From NCBI GenBank assembly GCA_900556625.1, contig USPQ01000002.1, positions 1-64,000 on the forward strand: a DNA stretch of 64,000 nucleotides, written 5' to 3'. Position 1 is the stretch's first letter. Every line of letters starts with the position of its first letter. This stretch comes from an uncultured Bacteroides sp. Lineage in GTDB: Bacteria; Bacteroidota; Bacteroidia; Bacteroidales; Bacteroidaceae. Positions 17,245-26,365 of the stretch are shown one piece after another. The notes below the pieces were generated by a model, which saw only the letters and a list, made by a program, of their open reading frames with translations, ran no database searches and was not told where the DNA came from. The position numbers and the translations under genes were made by a program.

Positions 17245-17276
17245 TTTGAAACTATTGTTCAAAACGACTATCTTTG
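17245..17276 (+). promoter_or_regulatory. Promoter of argE-like gene
   Basis: TTTG (-33, 17245-17248), a 20-base spacer and TATCTTTG (-7, 17269-17276) match the Bacteroides consensus fully. The start of transcription should be near 17280, about 30 bases before the ATG at 17311. Confidence 0.75.
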
Positions 17277-17310
17277 TGCAAAGATTAAGATATAGATAAA
17301 AGATTTGACT

Positions 17311-18378
17311 ATGAAATATGATATTTCCTATATGACAACAGAGGCTGTAAGCCTGCTTAAATCACTGATTAGCATCCCTTCCATCAGCCGGGAAGAAACC
17401 CAAGCTGCGGATTTTCTGCAAAACTATATTGAAATGGCAGGTATGCAGACCGGGCGCAAGGGAAATAATGTGTGGTGCCTCAGTCCGATGTTCGATTTGA
17501 AAAAGCCCACTATCCTGCTTAACTCTCACATTGACACCGTAAAACCTGTCAACGGTTGGAGAAAGGATCCGTTCACTCCCCGCGAAGAAAATGGCAAATT
17601 GTACGGGCTGGGCAGCAACGATGCCGGCGCCAGCGTTGTTTCGTTATTACAGGTGTTCCTGCAACTATGTCGCACTTCGCAGAAATACAACCTCATTTAT
17701 CTTGCCTCGTGCGAAGAAGAAGTTTCAGGTAAGGACGGAATTGAAAGTGTATTGCCGGGACTTCCTCCTGTCTCATTCGCCATAGTGGGCGAACCGACGG
17801 AGATGCAGCCCGCCATTGCCGAAAAAGGCTTAATGGTGTTAGACGTCACTGCAACAGGTAAAGCCGGACACGCGGCACGCAATGAGGGAGACAATGCTAT
17901 CTACAAAGTATTGGATGACATCGCCTGGTTCCGTGACTATCGTTTTGAAAAGGAATCTCCGCTACTAGGCCCGGTGAAGATGAGCGTCACGGTGATTAAT
18001 GCAGGTACTCAACACAATGTCATTCCCGACAAATGTTCTTTCGTCGTCGACATCCGGAGCAACGAACTTTACTCAAACGAAGAACTGTTTGCGGAAATCA
18101 AGAAACATATTTCCTGTGACGCCAAAGCGCGTTCATACCGCCTCAACTCTTCACAAATTGATGAAAAACATCCGTTTGTTCAGAAAGCAGTAAAGCTTGG
18201 CCGTGTTCCTTTCGGTTCTCCAACTCTGTCTGATCAGGCATTAATGTCCTTCCCTTCGGTAAAGATCGGTCCGGGACGCTCTTCACGTTCGCATACAGCA
18301 GAGGAATATATCATACTGAAAGAGATCGAAGAAGCTGTCGGAATTTATCTGGAGTTATTGGATGGGCTTCTGATTTAG
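17311..18378 (+). CDS. argE: M20-family deacylase, N-acyl-ornithine deacetylase (ArgE-like)
   Basis: 355 residues from ATG 17311; a TTG two codons earlier is not needed. M20 metallopeptidase fold: the first zinc-ligand motif LNSHIDTVKP (His near 74), the bridging-aspartate segment GSNDAGASVVS, the catalytic EE in SCEEEVSGKDG, IVGEPTEMQPAIAEKG, and the dimerisation-domain GKAGHAARNEGDNAI. Close Bacteroidetes homologues act in arginine synthesis, where N-succinyl rather than N-acetyl ornithine is used in Bacteroides; this protein would release ornithine in the cytoplasm. No other arg gene is adjacent, so assignment to ornithine rather than another acyl amino acid is inference. Confidence 0.8.
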   Translation: MKYDISYMTTEAVSLLKSLISIPSISREETQAADFLQNYIEMAGMQTGRKGNNVWCLSPMFDLKKPTILLNSHIDTVKPVNGWRKDPFTPREENGKLYGLGSNDAGASVVSLLQVFLQLCRTSQKYNLIYLASCEEEVSGKDGIESVLPGLPPVSFAIVGEPTEMQPAIAEKGLMVLDVTATGKAGHAARNEGDNAIYKVLDDIAWFRDYRFEKESPLLGPVKMSVTVINAGTQHNVIPDKCSFVVDIRSNELYSNEELFAEIKKHISCDAKARSYRLNSSQIDEKHPFVQKAVKLGRVPFGSPTLSDQALMSFPSVKIGPGRSSRSHTAEEYIILKEIEEAVGIYLELLDGLLI

Positions 18379-18489
18379 TTACATCAATGTATATACAAAT
18401 TACTTTCTATAAAAATATCCTATCGGGCGTATTCAATCTCGCATATAAAGAAGAAAAAAGCGAACGTTTCTTGCACAAACGTGTTCCAT

Positions 18490-18546
18490 GTTATTAATAA
18501 ACTTTTGAGGGGTTTATTAATAACGGTATCTAAGTTTATTATAAAC
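18490..18546. repeat. Cluster of three related AT-rich dyads
   Basis: GTTATTAATAAAC (18490-18502) and GTTTATTAATAAC (18512-18524) are exact reverse complements separated by 9 bases, and each contains the palindrome TTATTAATAA. A third, GTTTATTATAAAC (18534-18546), is itself a near-perfect palindrome. Centre spacing is 22 bases in both steps. They could be operators on one DNA face or a 13-bp-stem hairpin; no regulator is known for them. Confidence 0.6.
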
Positions 18547-18592
18547 TCTCAAATCCAAGACAAAGGTTATTCCTGTGATTTTTAACAACAAA

Positions 18593-18627
18593 AAAGGCTG
18601 CAAACCCTACAAAGATTCGCAGCCTTT
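18593..18627 (-). terminator. Terminator downstream of the DUF2059 gene
   Basis: AAAGGCTGC (18593-18601) pairs with GCAGCCTTT (18619-18627) across a 17-base loop. On the minus strand the stem is followed by a run of T (CAGCCTTTTTTGTTG), so it terminates leftward transcription from the DUF2059 gene. On the plus strand the following bases are AGTTTAT, a weaker U-tract that might also serve argE. Confidence 0.7.
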
Positions 18628-18901
18628 AGTTTATACCAAGGTTCTTACAGCTTAACTACTGTAAGGAGTTTCCATTCCACTGTTGCAATATTGCACTATT
18701 TTCTTTTCCATTCTTCTTTAGTTCCGTTCTTTACTCATCACTATTCTCCTACAAATATACAAAATAAAAAGAGCTTTTCCAAAAGTATCCGGCCCAATAA
18801 AAGAACAGCGGACAATTATTATGCCGATTGTGTTTACCGTAAAAGCAGGATATATTTAGTCCATTATCAGTCATTGCGATTTCAATACTAGTTATCTTGA
18901 A

Positions 18902-19909
18902 CTAGAAATAGACTTTTTTATTTTTCTTCCCGGAAGAAACTTGATAATCCTTCACTCTTATATTAAAATATGATTTAGCCTTTCCATCATCATTAGAAGG
19001 CAATAGTTCCTTATCCTTTGCATGTGGCAATTCAAGGATATCAATTTCCTTCACATTTTTCTTCAATTTTGGAAATAAAAGACTGATATAAATGTATTTA
19101 TGATTAAATCCTTCAACAGTTAACAGCCTATCCATAGATGCTCCGCCATCATATCCTCTCACATTATATTCATCGCCACTTTCTTTATCTATAATCTTGA
19201 ATCCCGGACTATAATACAGCCATTGTGAATCCCAATAAACAGGTTGCACGAATGTCACTTTTGTATCCTTTTTTCTTCTTTCAATCGAATATAATGAAGG
19301 AGTTGTAGACATTCCGTTCTCATAAACTTTTCCGGGAACTACAGCGATACTGTCTTTCGGAAGCAAATAAGCTTGTGCACACAACTCTCTATCACGTTTC
19401 TTTTTTTGCTCATATTCTTTCATTGCTTGTTCGTGCTCAACCATTTGTTTATCCATTCCCGGTCTCACCTCTCTAAACATCTCTGTTTGGAGTTCCTGTA
19501 CCAACAATGGCATTGCTTCACGCATCACAGCCAATGAACTTTCTTTATATTTCCTGCCGACAGGAGATTCATAAAACGCGGCAATTGCTTTCAAATCTTC
19601 CAATGTCAAATGTTTCTTATAAGCAGGCATACACAGTTCAATCACCCTATTTTCTATTTTTTCTTTCCAGTCTTTAGCAAAATCATTCCAGTAGGCATCA
19701 TCTTTTCCCGGTGCATTAAGTTTCATCACAGAAAGCATTTTCGGATAAAGATCGTCCGTAGCAGCCGAAGCACCGGAAAGCTTCATCATCTTCTTTAATG
19801 TCTCTTCATATTCATCTGTCGCATTCGTGGTTTGTGCAAAGACCGGAAAAGTTAGAGTAAGCAGTGTAATTACACACACAATTACTCGGGAAGGAAATAA
19901 GTTTTTCAT
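18902..19909 (-). CDS. Secreted DUF2059 domain protein
   Basis: 335 residues from ATG 19909 (MKNLFPSRVIVCVITLL); a TTG at 19918 is rejected as start. Signal peptide cleaved near FPVFAQ (about residue 26). The DUF2059 helical region at about 35-160 shows WNDFAKDWKEKIENRVIELC and the hallmark LTLEDLKAIAAFYESPVGRKY. The C-terminal half (about 180-335) is a beta-rich region without a recognised family, ending in a lysine-rich tail (SSGKKNKKVYF). Role unknown; DUF2059 proteins are periplasmic. It is monocistronic, with a terminator 275 bases downstream. Confidence 0.75.
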   Translation of the reverse strand: MKNLFPSRVIVCVITLLTLTFPVFAQTTNATDEYEETLKKMMKLSGASAATDDLYPKMLSVMKLNAPGKDDAYWNDFAKDWKEKIENRVIELCMPAYKKHLTLEDLKAIAAFYESPVGRKYKESSLAVMREAMPLLVQELQTEMFREVRPGMDKQMVEHEQAMKEYEQKKKRDRELCAQAYLLPKDSIAVVPGKVYENGMSTTPSLYSIERRKKDTKVTFVQPVYWDSQWLYYSPGFKIIDKESGDEYNVRGYDGGASMDRLLTVEGFNHKYIYISLLFPKLKKNVKEIDILELPHAKDKELLPSNDDGKAKSYFNIRVKDYQVSSGKKNKKVYF

Positions 19910-20168
19910 AAGCATCAAATTTTATTTATTAAACAAATGTTCTAAACATATTATCATATTTTCTATTCTTAGTCCAGTCGTACCATAAGTTTCTTTAGAA
20001 TCATACCACCAGAATAATTAAATACGCTTCATATTTCATTAGTATGCAATTTTAATAACCAACAATATCCGCCAAACGATCCTAAAAAGAATATTTCTTA
20101 TAAAGATATGCAATATTTAATTATTATGCAAGGAAATGTTATATAGTTTCCATTAAATTCTCCTGCTA

Positions 20169-22253
20169 CTACAACATATAGATAAACCTCTGCTGTCCGT
20201 TATCATCTACATAGAATGGAAGTTCCTCTTTGCCTTTCGTTAGATTCCTGAGCCATAAAAGCGAACCGAACGGAACGCCGACCGTAATATAATTACACTT
20301 AGCCTGTTGACTCAGGATTTTTTTCCATTCACCATTGTCCCAATATAACAATTCATATTGATTACCTACAACAATGCCATTGTCAGCATTCAGTGGCATC
20401 ATTCTTACTTTTGTAACAAACTGAGGTTCCCTCAACATAAAATGTATAGTTGGGTAAGGCTCTGGAGATGTTTGTGGATTACCATCATATTCAGCCTTCC
20501 ACTTAATTTGTTCCAAAGGTTCATCCATTAGTCGAACTTCAAACTTGTTTCCAACCAAAGTATCCGCAGGCGAAAATATAGGTAAAGAAGAGGCAGGAAT
20601 GGTATTTTTATATCCATATCGAATATCGGTTATAAATTCCAGCTCCGACAAAGCAGCATGGGGATATTCATTTGTAGTCTTTATCTGATAATATTGATAG
20701 GGACCTTTGTTCATGCCAAGCTTGATGTCCTGAAAATAAGGGTGCAGCGTATCAGTTATTACCCCAACAGTATCACAAGGGTTAAACCCCGGTTTATTGC
20801 TCGCCAAAACGACTGTCCCAATCAATTTTATCGCTTTATTCACCAACCCTTGCTTCATGGGAAATTTACGAAGTAATGTCACATCATTAATTTTTCTTCC
20901 TGTATGAGGCTTCTCTATTTTCCCTTCCTTGTTTAAATAGAAAGGTTCTCCAAAAGAAAATGATTTGCCAAATGGTGAATAATAAACAGGGAAATAAAAC
21001 CTGTCAGGAATTACGGATGAGAAAGTGACATTGTGCTCCATACGGTTTATTTTCCCCCAAGTTACGGGAATGATACCGGATGACACCCCGCTATTAAAAG
21101 CGGCAAGATATGCAAGATTGTTATTTCCAGTTTCCTGATAAGAAAGAGTCAAAGGAACGGTCTTCAATAAATGTGAAGTTACATCCTTCAGAAATGGAGA
21201 ATCAAAGAGTTCAGGAATATACTCACCATTCTTTTCCAAAAAGAAAGGCGTGTCTTTTTGTTCTGAAAACATAAAACGATAAATATTCAGTATGTCTTTC
21301 GTTTCAAAAGAACTATTGTCACTAGTCGGTATTGATGATTCCGGATTAAACGCTAGCCAATTCCCATTTTTATCTAATACAACTCCATGATAATGCCTTC
21401 CCTGAAACTGTCTATAACATGCATTAAATTCAACAGCAGTAGGTATGCCACAAGCCCTCAATATAGACACACCATAACTTGCAATCGGGATACAGTCATG
21501 AAAACCATTAAAGAAAAGTTCCTGATAACCGACTTCTTCTCCATAAGGATACAACGGAAAAAACTTGCGTAACTGATATATTACAAAGTTGTATCGCCGA
21601 ATCGCTTCTTGTACAGAATCCTTATTAATATCTGTCAGATATTTACCCATAAATGCAGAATGGACATCCGAGAAGTCAATTAGGGAATAATCGGGTATAC
21701 TTCGATAAGGAAGGATATACTCGTAAAAGTCTTCAACGGATAACCGCCGTATGCCGTCTATTTGTTTCCTCCACTCAAAAACATGATCTATATGATTAAT
21801 TAATTGCTTGGCTGTGATCCAATTAAAATCATAATCTTCTTTCCAAAACGTTTTGACAGATTGCTCTGATACTCTGACATCATTCTGTTTTCTGAATCCA
21901 GTGCGAACACTATCTATCAATTTTTGTATATTTCCATTATGAAAACTATCAGTAGCCACATACACTGAATGATAGAAAAGAGAGTCCGCAGCTCTTGTCA
22001 ATGAGTCCAATAATGGATGTTGTCGGGGATTCCTGAGAGAATAAAACGAATGATGATACCGCATATTCGCAATCAAGAACTTTGCAGCTTTCAATTTCTG
22101 AGGTTCATGCTTATAATGATCCAAAACAGCTTCCAGTTCCGTCCTATTTGACCCGGAAATTGAAAGGACAGTTTCAACACGCTTGTCTATCTCACTTGTA
22201 CAGCCTAATAGCAGAAACAGAAAAAAAACAATAATAAGGCTATTCTTTCTCAT
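20169..22253 (-). CDS. Transglutaminase-like lipoprotein
   Basis: 694 residues from ATG 22253 (MRKNSLIIVFFLFLLLGC); an upstream TTG is not used. The lipobox Cys is near residue 18. The central part (about 250-315) has a transglutaminase-like core: the candidate nucleophile in FHDCIPIASYGVSILRACGIP, the histidine in GRHYHGVVLD, then NWLAFNPES. The C-terminal 300 residues form beta-sandwich regions resembling binding modules (FVTKVRMMPLNADNG, YELLYWDNGEWKKI). In bacteria such domains are often proteases or amidases, not crosslinkers. It is last in a leftward run behind the Wzy_C/TPR gene (28-base gap). Confidence 0.75.
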   Translation of the reverse strand: MRKNSLIIVFFLFLLLGCTSEIDKRVETVLSISGSNRTELEAVLDHYKHEPQKLKAAKFLIANMRYHHSFYSLRNPRQHPLLDSLTRAADSLFYHSVYVATDSFHNGNIQKLIDSVRTGFRKQNDVRVSEQSVKTFWKEDYDFNWITAKQLINHIDHVFEWRKQIDGIRRLSVEDFYEYILPYRSIPDYSLIDFSDVHSAFMGKYLTDINKDSVQEAIRRYNFVIYQLRKFFPLYPYGEEVGYQELFFNGFHDCIPIASYGVSILRACGIPTAVEFNACYRQFQGRHYHGVVLDKNGNWLAFNPESSIPTSDNSSFETKDILNIYRFMFSEQKDTPFFLEKNGEYIPELFDSPFLKDVTSHLLKTVPLTLSYQETGNNNLAYLAAFNSGVSSGIIPVTWGKINRMEHNVTFSSVIPDRFYFPVYYSPFGKSFSFGEPFYLNKEGKIEKPHTGRKINDVTLLRKFPMKQGLVNKAIKLIGTVVLASNKPGFNPCDTVGVITDTLHPYFQDIKLGMNKGPYQYYQIKTTNEYPHAALSELEFITDIRYGYKNTIPASSLPIFSPADTLVGNKFEVRLMDEPLEQIKWKAEYDGNPQTSPEPYPTIHFMLREPQFVTKVRMMPLNADNGIVVGNQYELLYWDNGEWKKILSQQAKCNYITVGVPFGSLLWLRNLTKGKEELPFYVDDNGQQRFIYML

Positions 22254-22281
22254 ATTCAATTTTATTTATATAGGGGGGATA

Positions 22282-23868
22282 TCAATTATTATTCTCTTCA
22301 ATCAATAATTGCGCTTGTTCACTCTTCATTTCCCTCTTCATCATCCTGATAGCAGAAGTTTTAATTTTCATGGGCTTATCTATAACTGACTCGGCAACTC
22401 TCAGCATACATTTCCGATTACCCATATTTTTATATAAATGAAATAACTTATAAAGAGGCAGGAACCGGGAAGGACACATCATAGACGCATTATCATAATA
22501 CCTCTCCGCCAACTCATACTTATCCAATTCCTGATAGTTCTCACCAATCATAAGTTCCAAGTCATAGTCCGCCCAATACTTACGACATTGCAGTGCTACT
22601 GTCAAACTCTCCTCATATTGTTTATTTTCCAAAAGTATGGCTGCATAGTTATAAAGAAAATAAGGATTATTTTCAAACTTCTTCTCTAACTCTGCATAAG
22701 CCGGAAGAGTTTTGCCGGATGCCCCACAAAGTGCAAGCCTGGATGTATCTCCCCATTCCTTTTCTGCCATTACACGTTTCACTAAATTATAGATCCCCCA
22801 AAATGAACAAAGAAGAATAAAGATACATACAGTATTCTTTATTATTGGACAGGTAAAAACCTTTGCTATATATTCCTTTGTAAGAATTATGATGCACAAA
22901 AACGTAACAATCCATGTAAAAGGATAAGTAAACGTATAGGAGAAAAATGAAAATACCCCTATTGATATAAGGGAACAAAAAGCTATTCGTTTCTCCGCAC
23001 AAGGATGTTTTTTATAACAGTATATTAACAAAGTTATCAGCGCAAGTATCATCAACAAACCGACAAATCCAAAATTCAAGAGAACTCCCAAATATTCATT
23101 AAAAGGATGTTTCACATTATCAGCTAACATGGAATAACGATTCAGTCCATATTGTCGGAAATAATCAGCTTGATAATCCATATAGCGAGCCTCAAAACTA
23201 CCTATCCCATGTCCCAACCACGGTGCATCTTTTACCATACTTACACTGCATCGCCAAATAAGTAACCTACCATCAGCGGAATCTTTTTTCATCCAGTAAC
23301 ATCCTGACAATAATAAAGCGAAACATAATAGAGAAAGATACTTTACCCACCTCTTATGAAAGAACTTCATATTCAGAAGAATGAAACAAATGAAAGCAAT
23401 ACTCATAATGCCAGCTCTTGATTGCGATAAAATCACAGCTATTACAATTACAAATCCTATCAATCCTCCTACATACCGGATATATTTATTACTATCTGAC
23501 AATAAGAATCCTACAAAAGGAAAACCAGCACAGAGACATGCCGCAAAGCCTGCAGGATTGTCAAAACTCCCCGTAACCCACAAAGTAGTAGATATCTGAA
23601 AGAAACCGAAAAACTGAACTACCCCGAACATTGCCTGCAAAAAGCAAGAAATAACAATGATAAAACCATATACAGATATCCTCGTATCTTTCTGTTCATT
23701 CTGCCTGTAAAATAATATGTTTACAGCTTCATATGCTAATACTATAAATAGCATGAACACAGCAAAGCACCATTTAGGAACAATGTACGAGTCCGTAAAT
23801 TGTCGTGAACAGGCAAAAAGACTACCTAAGCACAATGCAGCAAACAAATAATGAGATGTTCTTATCAT
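22282..23868 (-). CDS. Wzy_C (O-antigen ligase/polymerase-like) membrane protein with TPR tail
   Basis: 528 residues from ATG 23868; a TTG at 23886 overlaps nothing useful. About ten transmembrane helices occupy residues 1-370. The Wzy_C hallmarks are present: TGSFDNPAGFAA, LSQSRAGIM, RLLIWRCSVSMVKDAPWLGHGIGSF in short pieces, and the periplasmic-loop HPFNEYLGVLLNFGF. The last 130 residues are soluble TPR-like repeats (NNPYFLYNYAAILLENKQYEESL). The superfamily includes O-antigen ligases, polymerases and protein O-oligosaccharyltransferases, and sequence alone does not separate these. No other glycan-assembly gene is adjacent. The gene follows the broken tlpA-like gene by 18 bases. Confidence 0.82.
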   Translation of the reverse strand: MIRTSHYLFAALCLGSLFACSRQFTDSYIVPKWCFAVFMLFIVLAYEAVNILFYRQNEQKDTRISVYGFIIVISCFLQAMFGVVQFFGFFQISTTLWVTGSFDNPAGFAACLCAGFPFVGFLLSDSNKYIRYVGGLIGFVIVIAVILSQSRAGIMSIAFICFILLNMKFFHKRWVKYLSLLCFALLLSGCYWMKKDSADGRLLIWRCSVSMVKDAPWLGHGIGSFEARYMDYQADYFRQYGLNRYSMLADNVKHPFNEYLGVLLNFGFVGLLMILALITLLIYCYKKHPCAEKRIAFCSLISIGVFSFFSYTFTYPFTWIVTFLCIIILTKEYIAKVFTCPIIKNTVCIFILLCSFWGIYNLVKRVMAEKEWGDTSRLALCGASGKTLPAYAELEKKFENNPYFLYNYAAILLENKQYEESLTVALQCRKYWADYDLELMIGENYQELDKYELAERYYDNASMMCPSRFLPLYKLFHLYKNMGNRKCMLRVAESVIDKPMKIKTSAIRMMKREMKSEQAQLLIEENNN

Positions 23869-23886
23869 TTTACCTATTCCCAACAA

Positions 23887-24558
23887 TCATTTTTTAAAAG
23901 TTCCACTCAATCTTTCCAATGACCGCAACAATTGCCGTGTATCTCCGCCAACAGTTGCCCCTTGAATAACTCTGTTTTTATCAATAATAACATTTGATGG
24001 ATACACATAAATATGTAATGTATCATCAAATTCGTCTCTGTAATCGGGAACAACAGTTATGTTTTCCCACTTCAGGTGTAATCTACCCATTAATCTCTTC
24101 ACTTCTCCATTAGAATCAGGCGTTAGCGCTATAAACCGAATATTCGAATAATCCTCGGCTAGTATATTTAAAGCTGTAAGTTCCCGTATACAAGGACGAC
24201 AATGCCTATTCCAAAAACATATAACTGTAATATCGGATTCATCCATTTTAACGGATTTTCTACTCATATCAGTTAATTTGATCTGAGGAAACATCTTACC
24301 AATTAAAGTCTCAAGTTTAGGATGCTTATAAGTTAAGTGAATTTCCGTTATTTCATCCGTTCCCTTGATAGAAATGATGTATTTACCCGTTTCTAAAGAG
24401 TCGGAATGCACCTGTTCTGTTATAGGTCTTTACTCTGCATCAAAATATATAATCGTGTCGCCTTCTACGGCAATCTCATTACTATTAATACAAGTTACCT
24501 TTTGAGCATGACAAACACCTACAAAAAGGAATGACAAAAGAATAAAATATAATTTCAT
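23887..24558 (-). pseudogene. TlpA-like thiol-disulfide protein with an in-frame stop
   Basis: From ATG 24558 the frame encodes a signal peptide (MKLYFILLSFLFVGVCHAQ) and mature start KVTCINSNEIAVEGDTIIYF, then a TAA at 24432-24430 after residue 42. The same frame continues without further stops for 180 codons (RPITEQVHSDSLETGKYIIS...) through a thioredoxin-like domain with the CxxC site WNRHCRPCIREL. A single C-to-T change in a CAA codon would explain the stop. If it is real, only a signal-less fragment from GTG 24411 (174 residues) could be made. Sequencing error, or recent inactivation in this strain, are both possible. It lies in the leftward envelope-gene run. Confidence 0.72.
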
Positions 24559-24694
24559 ATTTCAAAGGTTTTATAGTATGTAATGTAGCTGAATCAAACG
24601 ATATGTAACTCAGCTACAAAAACAAATTATTCTAAAAGATCATCTTTGTATTTTACAAACGCTTCTATCACCTTTTGACCAAAAACGATCAAAA

Positions 24695-25066
24695 TCAATC
24701 ATCAACCACTTCTATCAAATTCTCATCCTCCAATATTTTTTTCAACCGATAATAAAGATTTAATTTATGTTCTAAATCTTTCGATTCATCTACACTATCT
24801 GATTGTTCTTCCATTAAGCAACAGTGTTTATCTTCCGCAACAGGAGTTGAGGCTTCATCAAACTCTGCAATTTCCACTTCTACTACATCTCCTATGTCCA
24901 ACATACCTCCGTTCCATACCAAATGTATTTCTTCAGGCATTTTTAAACCACTAAGAGTCCAAGTCAGACCACTATGCCAAGTAATATTAGCAACGATCCC
25001 TACTCCACACTGAGGAATGCCCGCCTTGCATGTTTTATCTTTAGATTTCACAATAAGTCCTTTCAT
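24695..25066 (-). CDS. Small acidic protein, paralogue of its neighbour
   Basis: 123 residues, no signal peptide or membrane helix. The N-terminal 75 residues follow the same plan as the preceding small protein: an opening strand (MKGLIVKSKD), a central aromatic segment, then LVWNGGMLDIGDVVEVEIAEFDEASTP against LVWVDENLKIGDKVVIKVVE in the neighbour. The tail is acidic with a coiled-coil-like end (KDLEHKLNLYYRLKKILEDENL). The gene is 5 bases after its paralogue. Size and placement after a secreted Cys-rich lipoprotein would suit an immunity or partner protein, but that is speculation; no family was recognised. Confidence 0.65.
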   Translation of the reverse strand: MKGLIVKSKDKTCKAGIPQCGVGIVANITWHSGLTWTLSGLKMPEEIHLVWNGGMLDIGDVVEVEIAEFDEASTPVAEDKHCCLMEEQSDSVDESKDLEHKLNLYYRLKKILEDENLIEVVDD

Positions 25067-25071
25067 ACAAA

Positions 25072-25374
25072 TTATATAAGCCCTTTTACTTTAAGTTCAA
25101 CTTTTAGTTGTTCATATTTTATTTTCATTTTATCTTTATCATAGATTACTTTCATAGGAGGAGACACTTTTGATATTTCAACTACTTTTATTACAACCTT
25201 ATCGCCTATTTTTAAGTTCTCATCGACCCAAACAAGCCTGCTCAAAGTGTCTGTCCCTCCTATATAAATGTTATCGTCAAATGAATAGTTACAGTTCACC
25301 ATTACAAACGCTACATCATAGGATGTAATAATCACAGGCTCCCGGTTATTAATTCTTATTTCAAATCCTATCAT
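25072..25374 (-). CDS. Small protein, paralogue of its neighbour
   Basis: 100 residues from ATG 25374 (MIGFEIRINNREPVIITSYD). An upstream start at 25407 would overlap the preceding gene and is disfavoured. Predominantly beta-strand (VAFVMVNCNYSFDDNIYIGG, then LVWVDENLKIGDKVVIKVVEI) with a lysine-rich helical end. No signal peptide. It shares the LVW...L-IGD-V pattern with the next gene, indicating tandem duplication. It starts 8 bases after the Cys-rich lipoprotein stop, so the two are probably translated from one mRNA. Function unknown. Confidence 0.65.
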   Translation of the reverse strand: MIGFEIRINNREPVIITSYDVAFVMVNCNYSFDDNIYIGGTDTLSRLVWVDENLKIGDKVVIKVVEISKVSPPMKVIYDKDKMKIKYEQLKVELKVKGLI

Positions 25375-25382
25375 AATTTTTT

Positions 25383-26342
25383 TTAGTGAGGACGAGGACA
25401 ATCCCATATTCCTCCTTGGGCTAAACAGTATTCATGACAGCGCCTACATTCGGAATACCCCCAACCACCAGAATTTAGTCCACTATGTTCTTTCCCCTCC
25501 ATACATTCATTATATTTTTCATTACAATAACTTGTATTACTACTTTGCTGGCTCGCACATACCACCACTTCATATACATAAACCCCAGCAACAGCCAAAG
25601 TTACAATAGAAGCTACAATCTCACCAGCAGGCGTCGGTTCACCAATAGCAATCGTCCAAACTGTCGCTGTAATTTTGCGACACCATTCTCCTATATTTCC
25701 TCCATCCTCAGGTCCTCTTGTTTTAACCTTCGATAATTTTATATTATTATATGGAGTCCTTAACATTAAACCTTGGTGCTCAAGATAAACTATTTTTTGT
25801 CCTCCATAGTATAACACAGCAATAACATTCAACAATCTTTCTTGTTCTATTTCTGGGACTTGTGCATGAATTTCTTTATTTAAAGCGACCAACCTAGCCA
25901 ATAAGTCTTGAGAAGATCTACTTTTCTCACACTCACCAATAATTTTGTGAATAAACTCCAGCTGAATATCCGTCAACGAATTATACCTTTCCATAAATTC
26001 AGTCGCACTCATCATCTCAATTGACTGAATCTTTCCGGTAGCACGACTTCTTGCCATTGTAGGACTTGCATTATACCAATCTTCATAAAATTTCTTACGA
26101 AAATCCTTAGAATCAACGACTTCCGAATAATCCATATTTAAATCATTCAATTTCGCTACCGTAATTTCAATTTCTTTAGCCACAGCTTTCCCATAAGCCT
26201 CAACCTGTTTAGGAAAATCAATTTCCTCCTCTACAATTTCTTCTTCAAAAACAGACTGTTTATCTATAAAATCATCACTTTGCGAACAACTTTGCGTAAG
26301 CAAAGCAATACTAAATACAATAAAAATTAAGTTCTTCATCAT
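25383..26342 (-). CDS. Cysteine-rich lipoprotein of unknown function
   Basis: 319 residues from ATG 26342 (MMKNLIFIVFSIALLTQSC); an ATG at 26369 overlaps the upstream stop as ATGA but would put nine extra residues before the signal. Lipobox LTQSC, then an acidic linker (EEEIVEEEIDFPKQ), a helical middle (about 50-200), a glycine/alanine-rich hydrophobic stretch (PAGEIVASIVTLAVAGVYVY, about 245-265) and a compact tail with seven to eight Cys in about 50 residues (SYCNEKYNECMEG, SECRRCHEYCLAQGG, WDCPRPH). The tail would need disulfides or metal. Adjacent thioredoxin-fold proteins may maintain it. No known family recognised. Confidence 0.72.
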   Translation of the reverse strand: MMKNLIFIVFSIALLTQSCSQSDDFIDKQSVFEEEIVEEEIDFPKQVEAYGKAVAKEIEITVAKLNDLNMDYSEVVDSKDFRKKFYEDWYNASPTMARSRATGKIQSIEMMSATEFMERYNSLTDIQLEFIHKIIGECEKSRSSQDLLARLVALNKEIHAQVPEIEQERLLNVIAVLYYGGQKIVYLEHQGLMLRTPYNNIKLSKVKTRGPEDGGNIGEWCRKITATVWTIAIGEPTPAGEIVASIVTLAVAGVYVYEVVVCASQQSSNTSYCNEKYNECMEGKEHSGLNSGGWGYSECRRCHEYCLAQGGIWDCPRPH

Positions 26343-26365
26343 CTTTGGTTCTTTTAAATTAATAA

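Larger units (their letters stand above)
16878..17310. other. Intergenic region upstream of argE-like gene
   Basis: 433 AT-rich bases. It contains the right arm of the PUL-flanking inverted repeat (16885-16955), the motif TTAGTATCCACTAATAGGAC at 17103-17122 that resembles the one at 5570-5595, a related ACTAATATTATCCCA at 17154-17168, and the promoter at 17245-17276. After the right arm the expected -7 position reads TATGTAAA, a decayed box. No coding frame or RNA gene was recognised. Confidence 0.55.
18379..18901. other. Intergenic region with AT-rich dyads and a terminator
   Basis: 523 bases between the convergent argE-like and DUF2059 genes. It contains three related AT-rich dyads (18490-18546) and a minus-strand terminator (18593-18627). 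A 66-codon open frame at 18691-18891 has no start context and no recognisable protein features, so I do not call it a gene. Confidence 0.6.

Noticed and set aside
18691..18891. 66-codon frame between argE and DUF2059 genes
   Set aside because: No ribosome-binding context, no family features, AT-rich intergenic composition.
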